NCBI RefSeq assembly: GCF_021502655.1
Contig: NZ_JAKFFT010000010.1
Span: 124,001-188,000 of the forward strand
Reading direction: 5' to 3'
Origin: Dyadobacter sp. CY347
GTDB lineage: Bacteria > Bacteroidota > Bacteroidia > Cytophagales > Spirosomataceae
DNA length: 64,000 nucleotides
Positions 7,304-15,491 of the stretch are shown here, one piece after another. Every line of letters starts with the position of its first letter. The stretch's first letter is position 1. The translations under genes were made by a program, and so were the position numbers. The notes under the pieces were generated by a model, which was not told the origin of the DNA, searched no databases, and saw only the letters and a list, made by a program, of their open reading frames with translations.

Positions 7304-9313
7304 ATGTTCAGATTCGTCTTTATTATCTTTTGCGGGCTGATGATTTTTACAAATCAGGCCAATGCCCAGCGAAAAACCAGCACACCCAAAAGACAAATTT
7401 TTACGCCAAAGAAAAAGCCTCCTGTTCCTACCCGGCCAGCCGTAACGCCAAAAGCAGACACGACTGTTACGCCTAAGGCAACGCAGGCGGCACCCGTGAC
7501 CACTCCGGTTACGGATACAACGGCCGTTCGCGACGCCGTCCGGGACACCATTATCACACCGGACAGCAGCAATGTTGAGCTTTCTTCAGACACGCTAACC
7601 GAAAAAGAAGCAGAAGAACGGCTAGCCAAGACTGAACCAGCCGCAGACAGCGTAAAAACCTTCAAGATCGTTATTGACGACATCTCTTATCTGTCCGTAT
7701 GCCCCGGAACGACCATTAACATTCCGTTTAAAACAGTAGGCCCATATGACGATGGCAACACATTCATCGCGCATTTGATTGATGCAAATGGAAAATCGGT
7801 TCCTATCTCGCTGCCGGTGAGTAAAAGTCCAGTTAAAGCGGTGATCCCTTCATATAAAATCGGCGGGGAAGTTTACAGGATACAAATTGTGGCTTCTATT
7901 CCGGTGGTTAGAAGCCAGGAAGTGCCCATTCGTTTGTTGCAAAATGCGAGTGCAAGACTCGAAGTGATCGACGGGACGCAATCTGTGCGCATTATGCCCG
8001 GGCAGGAAGTGAACCTGAAAGTCAACTTTACGGGTGCGGCGCCGTGGTCATTTTTAATGTCGGATAGCACGGTTGTATATCAAACATTATCTAACCCGCA
8101 TTATCTTACTGTAAAGCCAACGGACGTGAAGGCTTACAAGCTAATGGGTGTTGCCAATGCTTGCGGAAGCGGAAGCGTTTCAGGAGAAGCCATTGTGAAT
8201 GTCAATAATAATCCCGAGCCCAAGCTGGAATTAAAAGAAGTTGAAAAAATTGCAAAGCTTTGCAGCGGCATTCCTTTCCAGGTTCCTTTTAATGCGACTG
8301 GGAAATTTAAGGATGGAAATAAATTTGTGGTGCAGATTGCAGAACGGTCGGGAGCTTTTAAATCCATTTCAACGCCGGACACAACAGGTTACATTACCAC
8401 ACAGATCCCAACAAATTACAAGCCGGGCGAGTACAAATTGCGCGTTGTTTCCTCTGCCCCTTACCTGGTAAGCCAAACGACCAACATTAGCATTGTTTCA
8501 CCCACCGTTGCCACTTTGCAAAGAGATTCGCTGCGGTTAGGAGAAAATGAGACGGGCGAATTAACCGTGAAATTCACAGGCGGCGGGCCTTGGTTCGTGC
8601 TGCTTTCGGATGGGACTTATGAGAACAACATTCAGGAATCGCCCTACAAAGTGAAGGTTAAGCCTGTTTTCGACACGAATTACCAGATTACTTCTGCGGG
8701 AGGTTTGTGTGGTGTAGGTAAATTTTCAGGATCAGCAAAAGTTTCTGTCAAAAGCCCCCCTGCAAGCATTACACTGGAAAAATTGCCGCAGAATATGGTT
8801 TGTGCCGGTTCGACCATTGAAATACCTTATAAAACGGAAGGCCGTTACAACCCTAACAATAAGTTTTCTGTTCAAATGACGGATAAATCGGGCCGCTTTG
8901 TGAGCTTGCCGACAACCGTAACTCCTACTGCCATGAAGGTTAAGATCAGCAATGCTGCGCAGGGCGACACCATTAGAACACAAAAAATCAGGATCATCTC
9001 TTCCTCTCCTGCCGTTTCAAGCGCCATTGAAGAACTGGATGTCATTGCACCGGATAAGGCGATCGGCGAGGTTTCGGGCAAAGGCACCATCACTGCCGGA
9101 AGAACCACGCGTATCCTATTGAAATTCAAGAATGGCTTGGCACCCTGGTCATTCACGTTATCGGACGGAACTGCCATCAACGGAACATTCCTGAACCCTT
9201 ACTTGATTTCAGTTTCACCCGCCACAACTACCGAATACACGATCAGCTCGCTGAAAAGTGGCTGTGGCACGGGAACGGGAAAAGGATCGGCATTGGTTAC
9301 GGTTTCCAATTAA
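7304..9313 (+). CDS. Secreted protein with three tandem ~190-residue repeats, function unknown
   Basis: A 669-residue exported protein. The signal peptide MFRFVFIIFCGLMIFTNQAN ends before AQ, and a Thr/Pro-rich linker (residues 23-115) follows. Three homologous units then come. Each opens with a Cys-containing strand (LSVCPGTTINIPFKT, AKLCSGIPFQVPFNA, NMVCAGSTIEIPYKT), continues through an (A/G)PW(S/F)-containing strand, and ends with an acidic-free CG motif (NACGSGSVSG, GLCGVGKFSG, SGCGTGTGKG). The fold is probably beta-sandwich (Ig-like). There is no T9SS sorting tail. Adjacency to porZ, 39 bases downstream, suggests a cell-surface role, but none can be assigned. Confidence 0.75.
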   Translation: MFRFVFIIFCGLMIFTNQANAQRKTSTPKRQIFTPKKKPPVPTRPAVTPKADTTVTPKATQAAPVTTPVTDTTAVRDAVRDTIITPDSSNVELSSDTLTEKEAEERLAKTEPAADSVKTFKIVIDDISYLSVCPGTTINIPFKTVGPYDDGNTFIAHLIDANGKSVPISLPVSKSPVKAVIPSYKIGGEVYRIQIVASIPVVRSQEVPIRLLQNASARLEVIDGTQSVRIMPGQEVNLKVNFTGAAPWSFLMSDSTVVYQTLSNPHYLTVKPTDVKAYKLMGVANACGSGSVSGEAIVNVNNNPEPKLELKEVEKIAKLCSGIPFQVPFNATGKFKDGNKFVVQIAERSGAFKSISTPDTTGYITTQIPTNYKPGEYKLRVVSSAPYLVSQTTNISIVSPTVATLQRDSLRLGENETGELTVKFTGGGPWFVLLSDGTYENNIQESPYKVKVKPVFDTNYQITSAGGLCGVGKFSGSAKVSVKSPPASITLEKLPQNMVCAGSTIEIPYKTEGRYNPNNKFSVQMTDKSGRFVSLPTTVTPTAMKVKISNAAQGDTIRTQKIRIISSSPAVSSAIEELDVIAPDKAIGEVSGKGTITAGRTTRILLKFKNGLAPWSFTLSDGTAINGTFLNPYLISVSPATTTEYTISSLKSGCGTGTGKGSALVTVSN

Positions 9314-9352
9314 CACGCAAAAGGCAGCTTTTCGCCGTAAAAGGAAGTGATT

Positions 9353-11170
9353 ATGAAGCGGCTGTTTTTGTTTGTGCTTCTTTGCGGCGCCCTATCCCGG
9401 ATGAGTTGGGGGCAAAATGTGGCATTGGGCCAGTGGGAAACGCATTTCAATTATCTCTCTGCAAAGCACGTTGTCCGCGTCAATGATCACATTTTCTGCG
9501 CTTCGCATAATGGCCTTTTCAGCATTCATACTGTTGACAAACAGATCAAAACCTGGTCAAAGTCCGACGGCCTGACGAGCACGGGCATTAGCAGTATGGC
9601 ATTTAATAAAGCCCAAAATCTGTTGCTTCTGGCTTATAGGGACGGCAATGTTGATCTGGTTTATCTCGAACAATCCGCCCGGGCAGAACAAATTATACAT
9701 TGGCCTGTATTTTCTCAAAACCCGGATTTACCTGAAAATAAGGATATTAAGCGGATTATTATTCAGGAAAATCTCGCATATCTCTGCACAAGCTTCGGCA
9801 TTGTTGTGTTGGACATTGAAAATCAGCAAGTTGATGAAACCTACCGATATATAGGAACAAACGGAACGCAGGTTTCAGTGCGTGACATTGCCTTTGCTTC
9901 GGACTCGCTTTACGCCGTGACGTCGCAGGGACTTCTGGCCACTTCCATGCTGCCGGCTGTGAACCGCCAGTATTTTGCCAATTGGAAAACCATTGTTACA
10001 CCGGCAAAAGCAGTGGCCGTTGCGGAGAATGCTTCCCAGTTGTATATAGGCTGCGTGGGTAAGGGTTTGTATTTAAAAGAAAAGGGAAATTGGAAATCCC
10101 TGTTTTCGTCGGGTAGTCAAACTTATTTTATGACCGCATCAGAAAGAGACCTTACCGTGACATTGGATGATCAGGTCGTTTTATTAGATCAGAAAAACGC
10201 AGCGAAGACATTCACAAGCCCATTATTTGAAATTCCCAAAGCAGCGGTTCATACAGATAATGAAAAATTCTGGGTGGCCGACGCGCAAAATGGTCTGCTC
10301 CATAACGAAAGTCAAGCATTTCAATCTTTCACACGATTACAAGCCGACACCACCATTGCTGGCAAAAAAGATTCCGTCATTACAGACTTGAACGGCGTAA
10401 TTTGGACTCGGCTTCCTGATTATCTGGGCGGAGGAATTTTGGTCAAGAATGCGCAAAACCAGCAACGTGTCCTTTCAACAAATCTTGGAAATGGAAGTTT
10501 GCCCTCTGCCATCATTAATAGTCTGGCCATTGATCTGGACGGATACATTTGGTTTGCAAGCGATCGGGGCGTCGGGTATTTTGTTGCCGATGATATTCTG
10601 AATGCTGCCAGGGTGGATGCTGTTTTGCCAATATATGGCCAGAGAAAGCTTTTTGCCAATGAAAAGTGCACAGCGATTGCCATCGAGCCCGGCAATCGGA
10701 AATGGATCGGAACACGAAATGGTTTGTTTCTTTTTAATGCCGACGGCACCGAACTAATCCAGAAATTCACTGCAGCAGACAGTCCTTTGCCCTCCGATTC
10801 GATCAGTGCATTGGAATTTGTATCAGAAACGGGCATTTTGTTTATTGATACACCCAATGGAATGGTGTCGTACCGAAGCACCGCGACAAGTGCAGCCGAG
10901 AATTTTTCAAATGTCAAAATTTTTCCAAACCCTGTTCATCCGGGCTATGGCGGGAACATTGGCATAACAGGTCTGATGAATGAATCTATTGTCAAGATCA
11001 CCGACCTTTCGGGCCGCCTGATCTATGAAACGAAATCACAAGGCGGCACCGCTTCTTGGAATTTGAATGATTACACGGGCCAGCGCGCAAAGGGTGGAAT
11101 TTACATGGTCCTTGTTGTTACCGCAGACGGCAATGAGAAATTTGCCGGGAAGTTGGCGGTTATTGATTAA
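9353..11170 (+). CDS. porZ: PorZ-like beta-propeller protein of the type IX secretion system
   Basis: PorZ is a T9SS surface component that works with the PorU sortase in attaching cargo to anionic LPS. This protein has a signal peptide ending at MSWGQ, then two seven-bladed-propeller-like regions. Blades show the two-component-propeller style: WETHFNYLSAKHVVRVNDHI, HNGLFSIHTVDKQIKTWSKS, KWIGTRNGLFLF and LPSDSISALEF. It ends in a T9SS-like sorting domain (KIFPNPVHPGYGG ... GGIYMVLVV), as PorZ does. At about 605 residues it is shorter than the Porphyromonas protein. The ATG at 9353 is preceded by AAGGAAG and preferred over the GTG at 9347. A generic propeller regulator fragment is the alternative. 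Confidence 0.74.
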   Translation: MKRLFLFVLLCGALSRMSWGQNVALGQWETHFNYLSAKHVVRVNDHIFCASHNGLFSIHTVDKQIKTWSKSDGLTSTGISSMAFNKAQNLLLLAYRDGNVDLVYLEQSARAEQIIHWPVFSQNPDLPENKDIKRIIIQENLAYLCTSFGIVVLDIENQQVDETYRYIGTNGTQVSVRDIAFASDSLYAVTSQGLLATSMLPAVNRQYFANWKTIVTPAKAVAVAENASQLYIGCVGKGLYLKEKGNWKSLFSSGSQTYFMTASERDLTVTLDDQVVLLDQKNAAKTFTSPLFEIPKAAVHTDNEKFWVADAQNGLLHNESQAFQSFTRLQADTTIAGKKDSVITDLNGVIWTRLPDYLGGGILVKNAQNQQRVLSTNLGNGSLPSAIINSLAIDLDGYIWFASDRGVGYFVADDILNAARVDAVLPIYGQRKLFANEKCTAIAIEPGNRKWIGTRNGLFLFNADGTELIQKFTAADSPLPSDSISALEFVSETGILFIDTPNGMVSYRSTATSAAENFSNVKIFPNPVHPGYGGNIGITGLMNESIVKITDLSGRLIYETKSQGGTASWNLNDYTGQRAKGGIYMVLVVTADGNEKFAGKLAVID

Positions 11171-11189
11171 ATTATAAAAACAGAATTGT

Positions 11190-11209
11190 GATTTACGATC
11201 CCGTAAATC
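11190..11209. promoter_or_regulatory. Perfect inverted repeat upstream of udk
   Basis: GATTTACG-ATCC-CGTAAATC, 8-base arms, between the porZ stop and the udk ATG (11223). No T tract follows, so an operator or a 5' UTR hairpin is more likely than a terminator. Confidence 0.4.
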
Positions 11210-11222
11210 CAGAAACGTAACT

Positions 11223-11870
11223 ATGACAACCCCAGAATTTGCACCCTATATCGTAGGGATTACCGGCGGAAGCGCTTCGGGAAAAACCTATTTCATGAAG
11301 AGCCTGATCGATTCGTTTGAAAAAGAAGAGATCACCCGGATCTCGCAGGATAACTATTACCGCCCGATTCACGAGATCCCAAGGGATGAAAACGGAGTTG
11401 AAAATTTTGACTTGCCGGAAACGATCGACCATCATTTGTTTGCCGAACACATTGCCGTGCTGCGGGCTGGCCGGGAAGTGCATCAAAAAGAGTATACATT
11501 CAACAATCCGTTGATCAAACCGGAGATTTTAGTTTTTGAACCGCGCCCCATCATTATTGTCGAAGGTATTTTTGTATTCTATTTTCCTGAGATTGCCAGG
11601 CTGATCGACTTGAAAATTTTTGTTGATGCAAAGGAGCACGTTAAAATAAAACGGAGAATTATTCGTGATAATAACGAACGCGGCTACGATCTGGACGACG
11701 TGCTATACCGCTGGGAGCATCACGTGGCGCCAACTTATGACAAATTTATACTCCCACTGCGCTCCGAAGCCGATATGGTCATCAACAACAACACACGCTT
11801 CGACACCGGCCTCGAAGTGTTGAAAGGTTTTTTAAAAGTAAAACTGGCAGAGAGGAAAAATAATCTCTAA
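11223..11870 (+). CDS. udk: Uridine kinase
   Basis: Phosphorylates uridine and cytidine to UMP and CMP in pyrimidine salvage. The P-loop GITGGSASGKTYF starts at residue 13. ISQDNYYRPIHEIPRDENG near 39 is the uridine-binding region, and EGIFVFYFPEIARLIDLKIF near 115 holds the second strand. RRIIRDNNERGYDLDDVLYR is the lid. Length (215 residues) and motif order match Udk; phosphoribulokinase relatives are longer. It follows porZ by 52 bases on the same strand. Confidence 0.93.
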   Translation: MTTPEFAPYIVGITGGSASGKTYFMKSLIDSFEKEEITRISQDNYYRPIHEIPRDENGVENFDLPETIDHHLFAEHIAVLRAGREVHQKEYTFNNPLIKPEILVFEPRPIIIVEGIFVFYFPEIARLIDLKIFVDAKEHVKIKRRIIRDNNERGYDLDDVLYRWEHHVAPTYDKFILPLRSEADMVINNNTRFDTGLEVLKGFLKVKLAERKNNL

Positions 11871-12041
11871 ATTGCAATGCATATACGTCGGACAGCGTTG
11901 AAATGCATGATGTGCTGATAGCCGGTCCGCGTTGGTACAATTTTTTACAGACACCTAAGGAATCATTTTTAACTATTCTACTAAGTTCCCAATATGAAAA
12001 CCACCTTGCTAACACCAAACTTATTTAACCATTTAGGCAAA

Positions 12042-12494
12042 ATGAAAGCTTTACTTTTTGTGTTATTGCTTTCATTCGTGCTTTTAGGATGCAAAGAAGA
12101 CGATGTTGATCCGGATTTGACGAAAGAATTTGTTGGCACTTGGTCAGGAGTAGTTGTTGTTGAGAACGGTTACGAGACTAAGACAGACTGGGTTATAGTT
12201 CGTACTTCCGATAATTCTGTAAAAATAACGTCTACTTATAACTTTATTGCCAAGGATCCTAAGTACACGTCAAGATCAACGGTGACGAATATTGAGAATG
12301 TTACCTTGTCGAGAACCATCGCGAACAGTATCAGCTTGAACACTACTGAGGAAATTGCAATTCCCGGTGATACCATCATTGTAAAAGGTGTGGGAATTGT
12401 TCAAGGAAAAACGCTGACTTTCTCATCAACTGGCACATCTAAGAAAACAGGACAAGTAACAACTCCCCCGGCAAGCGTATTTAACAAAATGTGA
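12042..12494 (+). CDS. Small lipoprotein, function unknown
   Basis: A 150-residue predicted lipoprotein. From the ATG at 12042 the leader reads MKALLFVLLLSFVLLGC, with a lipobox (LLGC) at residues 14-17, followed by KEDDVDPD. The Cys-Lys-acidic pattern resembles the lipoprotein export signal that sends Bacteroidota lipoproteins to the outside of the cell. The mature part is Thr/Ser-rich beta strand (FVGTWSGVVVVENGYE), as in small lipocalin-like lipoproteins. An upstream ATG at 11994 is in frame but would bury the leader. The lipoprotein at 12519 follows 24 bases later. Confidence 0.7.
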   Translation: MKALLFVLLLSFVLLGCKEDDVDPDLTKEFVGTWSGVVVVENGYETKTDWVIVRTSDNSVKITSTYNFIAKDPKYTSRSTVTNIENVTLSRTIANSISLNTTEEIAIPGDTIIVKGVGIVQGKTLTFSSTGTSKKTGQVTTPPASVFNKM

Positions 12495-12518
12495 TAAACT
12501 AAACTGCTATTCAATTTG

Positions 12519-13232
12519 ATGAGACCACTTTCAGAAAAAGTACTTTGTCGCACACTATTATGTTTAAGCATGTCGGCAATGCTGATTTGCTGCAAAAAAT
12601 CTGATGGTCCTTCAACGAATGGCTACGAATATCTTCCACTGGAAGTTGGCCGGTTTACGACTTATGATGTAAGTCAGGCTACATATTCTGCTGGAAAAAC
12701 TGTACCTGTTGTTAGTAACTGGCAGGAAAAGGATGAGGTGATCAGCAGTTCGGAAGGCAGCGATGGATCTTTAATTTTCGTTGTTGCCCGCTCATCAAGG
12801 AAAGCTGAGTCCGAGTATTGGCAAAAAGTTAAGGAGTATACCATTACAAGATCTCCTGACAAGGTTTTGACATCTATTGATAATGTGTCTGTTTTTTCAC
12901 TGGCATTTCCAGTTGCCAACAGGATAGAGTGGAATGGAAATAGCTACAATAACCGGGAGAAACAGACATTTCGTTATGAAGATGTCGATAAACCATTTGA
13001 CCTAAAAGATCAAAGGTTTGGTAATACACTGAATGTGGTTGAGCGGAAAGACTCATCTGTTATTAATAAGTATATAGGGCAGAAACGATACGCTCAGCAG
13101 GTAGGATTGATTTTCGAAGAGCAAATCGCGCTGGAATACTGCCAGACTCCTGATTGTCTTGAAAACGACAAACAAATTATTGAATCTGGATTTTCGTTGA
13201 AAAAAACGATCAATCAGTATGGCAACAATTAG
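12519..13232 (+). CDS. Lipoprotein, function unknown
   Basis: A 237-residue predicted lipoprotein. The leader ends in MLICCKKSDGPST, with Cys as the lipid site. The mature protein opens with GYEYLPLEVGRFTTYDV, a pattern seen in many uncharacterised Bacteroidota lipoproteins that bind nothing known. It lies directly upstream of the lasso precursor on the same strand, but a separate strong promoter lies between them, so a functional link is unproven. The start is the ATG at 12519; a TTG at 12516 is also in frame. Confidence 0.7.
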   Translation: MRPLSEKVLCRTLLCLSMSAMLICCKKSDGPSTNGYEYLPLEVGRFTTYDVSQATYSAGKTVPVVSNWQEKDEVISSSEGSDGSLIFVVARSSRKAESEYWQKVKEYTITRSPDKVLTSIDNVSVFSLAFPVANRIEWNGNSYNNREKQTFRYEDVDKPFDLKDQRFGNTLNVVERKDSSVINKYIGQKRYAQQVGLIFEEQIALEYCQTPDCLENDKQIIESGFSLKKTINQYGNN

Positions 13233-13283
13233 AATTTACCGCTAAGTAAGGTGCCTAAATTCGAATATAAATTTCTACCAAAA

Positions 13284-13314
13284 TTTGATAGTTAAAAAAA
13301 TACAAGTATATTTG
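13284..13314 (+). promoter_or_regulatory. Strong Bacteroidota promoter for the lasso operon
   Basis: TTTG at 13284-13287, then 19 bases, then TATATTTG at 13307-13314, an exact match to TTTG-N19-TAnnTTTG. The surrounding DNA is very AT-rich. Transcription would begin near 13320, about 25 bases before the precursor ATG at 13347. Confidence 0.75.
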
Positions 13315-13346
13315 CTACGGATACATTATAACTTAAAACACTTGAC

Positions 13347-13502
13347 ATGAAAACAGTTCAGACGCACTCTACACAGACAAAGAAAATGTATAATCAGCCA
13401 GTTTTGGAGAAACTTGGATCAGTTACTAAACTGACCAAAGGAAAACTGGGAAGCGCTTTTGACGGAGTTGGAAATCCTTTTGAATTTGATGGTGAGGGTT
13501 GA
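13347..13502 (+). CDS. Lasso-type RiPP precursor peptide
   Basis: A 51-residue peptide. Residues 15-30 read YNQPVLEKLGSVTKLT, which fits the lasso leader motif YxxPxLxxxGxxxxxT exactly: Tyr15, Pro18, Leu20, Gly24 and Thr30. In known lasso peptides this Thr is the second-last leader residue, so cleavage after Lys31 would give a 20-residue core, GKLGSAFDGVGNPFEFDGEG. Gly1 and Asp8 of the core are correctly placed for an eight-residue macrolactam ring. Phe14 and Phe16 are possible plug residues (inference). The gene was found by reading the promoter region; it stops 34 bases before the cyclase. Start: ATG at 13347. Confidence 0.82.
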   Translation: MKTVQTHSTQTKKMYNQPVLEKLGSVTKLTKGKLGSAFDGVGNPFEFDGEG

Positions 13503-13536
13503 TATTTATTAACATCTTCATTCCTAGGAATTCAAA

Positions 13537-15480
13537 TTGCTGATCGAAGGATTTATAGATTATCAAAATTGTTTTGTAAATAACTTTACATACAATTTTG
13601 ATAATCTATTTGTTTTTAATGAGGGGTATATTGGGGAACATGGCTTTGTAGATTCCGCTGATCTCTATTATAGTGCTTCGATAGGATATGGCAACGCTGA
13701 CGGTGCGCCAGCCGGCTATGTAAGTAATAACTATAACGGCGAGCTATCTTTAAGCGCATTTAAATCTCAACTGAATAGCGCTTCATACAACAAGCCTTCC
13801 ATTGGCGCATGGTATGACCAGGAAAGCCAACAAATATTTCTTTCCAGGGAAATTTTCGGAAAAGTCCCTCTTTTCTACATTCACATCCCCAATCAATTTT
13901 TTGCTTTTTCGACAAGCTTAGTCAGCTTGATACAGAAAGAGCATGTCAAACGTCACTTGGCAGTTAATGTGGATAAGATAATCCCATACTGTTCGCGACG
14001 GCATCCGAACTTTGCAGTTGATGCGTCATCGACGTTTCTTACAAATATCAAATCAGCTCTTCCAGGTCATCTCCTATCAGCCACTAGCGCGCAAGTTACG
14101 AGCACGGTCTACGCCGCTTTTAATTTGGAAAAATGGCGTGATTTAAACACCATTGAGCGAGCTGCCGAAGCAGTTGGTGATTCTTTAAGAGAAGCAGTGT
14201 TACATGCAACCGGGCAGAAAACAAAAATCGTTGGTTCTCATTTAAGTGGTGGGTTGGATTCATCATCGGTCAGTTCGGTCTTCAAGCAGCTCTTCCCCGA
14301 TCGGCCTTTACATACAATTCATATCGGTGCGGTTAGTAATCAATCAGATGAGAGCAATTTCGCTTCGTTCGTCGCTGACAAAATTGGTTCGGTCCATCAT
14401 ATTGTCCCTCAGTCAGAAGATGATCTGAAATATCTTGAACTCAGCACCAGAATCTTTGGTCAGCCGGAATCTTCTTTCCTATCCTCAGCGACAAACTGCA
14501 ATACAATTCGTCTCGCGCGTGAATTCGGATGCGATATACTATTAAATGGACATGGCGGCGATTCCGTGATCGGTAATGGAATTGAGCAGCTCGGATTGGC
14601 TTTTGACAGCAGAGATTGGCCGGTTGTAAGTTATATCTTGCAAAAACGAGTCCGCTATTTTCCACTTGCTTCCCAGTACGCTAATTGGGATAACCTGTCA
14701 GAAGCGACAAAGAACAAGCTGGTTGTGCAAAATTTCCTCTATCGCAAGCTGACTTATTTCCGATCCCTCCCCTGGCATGAACAGCTTCAGCTGCATAAGG
14801 AGGTTTCAAAAGAACTGGGAATTTCCTATATGTACTTTGTAAGACGTGCAGTCAAAAATATGTATTTAAGGGCCATCAACGAAAACGTCAATACGACTTC
14901 CTCACTGGTAAGGAGCGAGATTCTTCATTCAAGTGCGATGGGGAATATCGCCGATCAGGTAAATTTTCCTACATCCCTGAGAGGTGGCTTGCCAGCAGAA
15001 TTTCAGGAGTTATTTGAAGATGTGTTCCATCCGCATGTCATCCGAACGCAGGAGGGGCATTTTTTCCTGGGCGAACATTTCGGAGTGAGTAAGCGGTCAC
15101 CATACATGGATCATAAGCTGTTTGAGCAATGTATGGCAATACCAAACATGATTAAGTTTGGGGACGGAATCGGCCGCGCTCATTTAAGAGAAGCGATGAA
15201 AGGGATATTAGCGGAGGAAGTTCGTACCCGTTCGACAAAGTCTTCATTAAGCTCACCGGATGGCGATTTGATGACCACGCGCTTATATGAGCAATCTCAG
15301 GAGTACTTATACGACACGAAGCAAGTATGGGACTTTATTGATCGCAAAAAATTCGATGAACAGGTGAGCATTTTAAAAAATAAAAAAATACCCTACGCAC
15401 AAAAAACGAAGACTTACTTCCATATCACAAGAACCATTTCGCTTTCAGTCTGGCTGGAATGGTTTGCGCAACAAAAGTAA
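13537..15480 (+). CDS. Asparagine-synthetase-like lasso cyclase (McjC/LarC-type)
   Basis: Predicted ATP-dependent enzyme that closes the macrolactam of the adjacent precursor by adenylating an Asp or Glu side chain. The 647 residues have a degenerate N-terminal glutaminase-like domain (residues 1-200) that lacks the N-terminal nucleophilic Cys. The synthetase domain follows, with the PP-loop SGGLDSSSVSS at 237-247 and NGHGGDSVIGNG near 337-348. Loss of the Cys fits lasso cyclases rather than true asparagine synthetase. There is no ATG before about residue 430, so the start must be non-standard: TTG at 13537, six bases after AGGAA. No RRE/B1, B2 protease or ABC exporter gene is adjacent. Confidence 0.82.
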   Translation: MLIEGFIDYQNCFVNNFTYNFDNLFVFNEGYIGEHGFVDSADLYYSASIGYGNADGAPAGYVSNNYNGELSLSAFKSQLNSASYNKPSIGAWYDQESQQIFLSREIFGKVPLFYIHIPNQFFAFSTSLVSLIQKEHVKRHLAVNVDKIIPYCSRRHPNFAVDASSTFLTNIKSALPGHLLSATSAQVTSTVYAAFNLEKWRDLNTIERAAEAVGDSLREAVLHATGQKTKIVGSHLSGGLDSSSVSSVFKQLFPDRPLHTIHIGAVSNQSDESNFASFVADKIGSVHHIVPQSEDDLKYLELSTRIFGQPESSFLSSATNCNTIRLAREFGCDILLNGHGGDSVIGNGIEQLGLAFDSRDWPVVSYILQKRVRYFPLASQYANWDNLSEATKNKLVVQNFLYRKLTYFRSLPWHEQLQLHKEVSKELGISYMYFVRRAVKNMYLRAINENVNTTSSLVRSEILHSSAMGNIADQVNFPTSLRGGLPAEFQELFEDVFHPHVIRTQEGHFFLGEHFGVSKRSPYMDHKLFEQCMAIPNMIKFGDGIGRAHLREAMKGILAEEVRTRSTKSSLSSPDGDLMTTRLYEQSQEYLYDTKQVWDFIDRKKFDEQVSILKNKKIPYAQKTKTYFHITRTISLSVWLEWFAQQK

Positions 15481-15491
15481 GTCTTCTGTCT

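Noticed and set aside
13537..15480. Ordinary asparagine synthetase B
   Set aside because: The N-terminal nucleophile Cys is missing, the gene follows a lasso leader peptide, and the N-terminal domain is degenerate.
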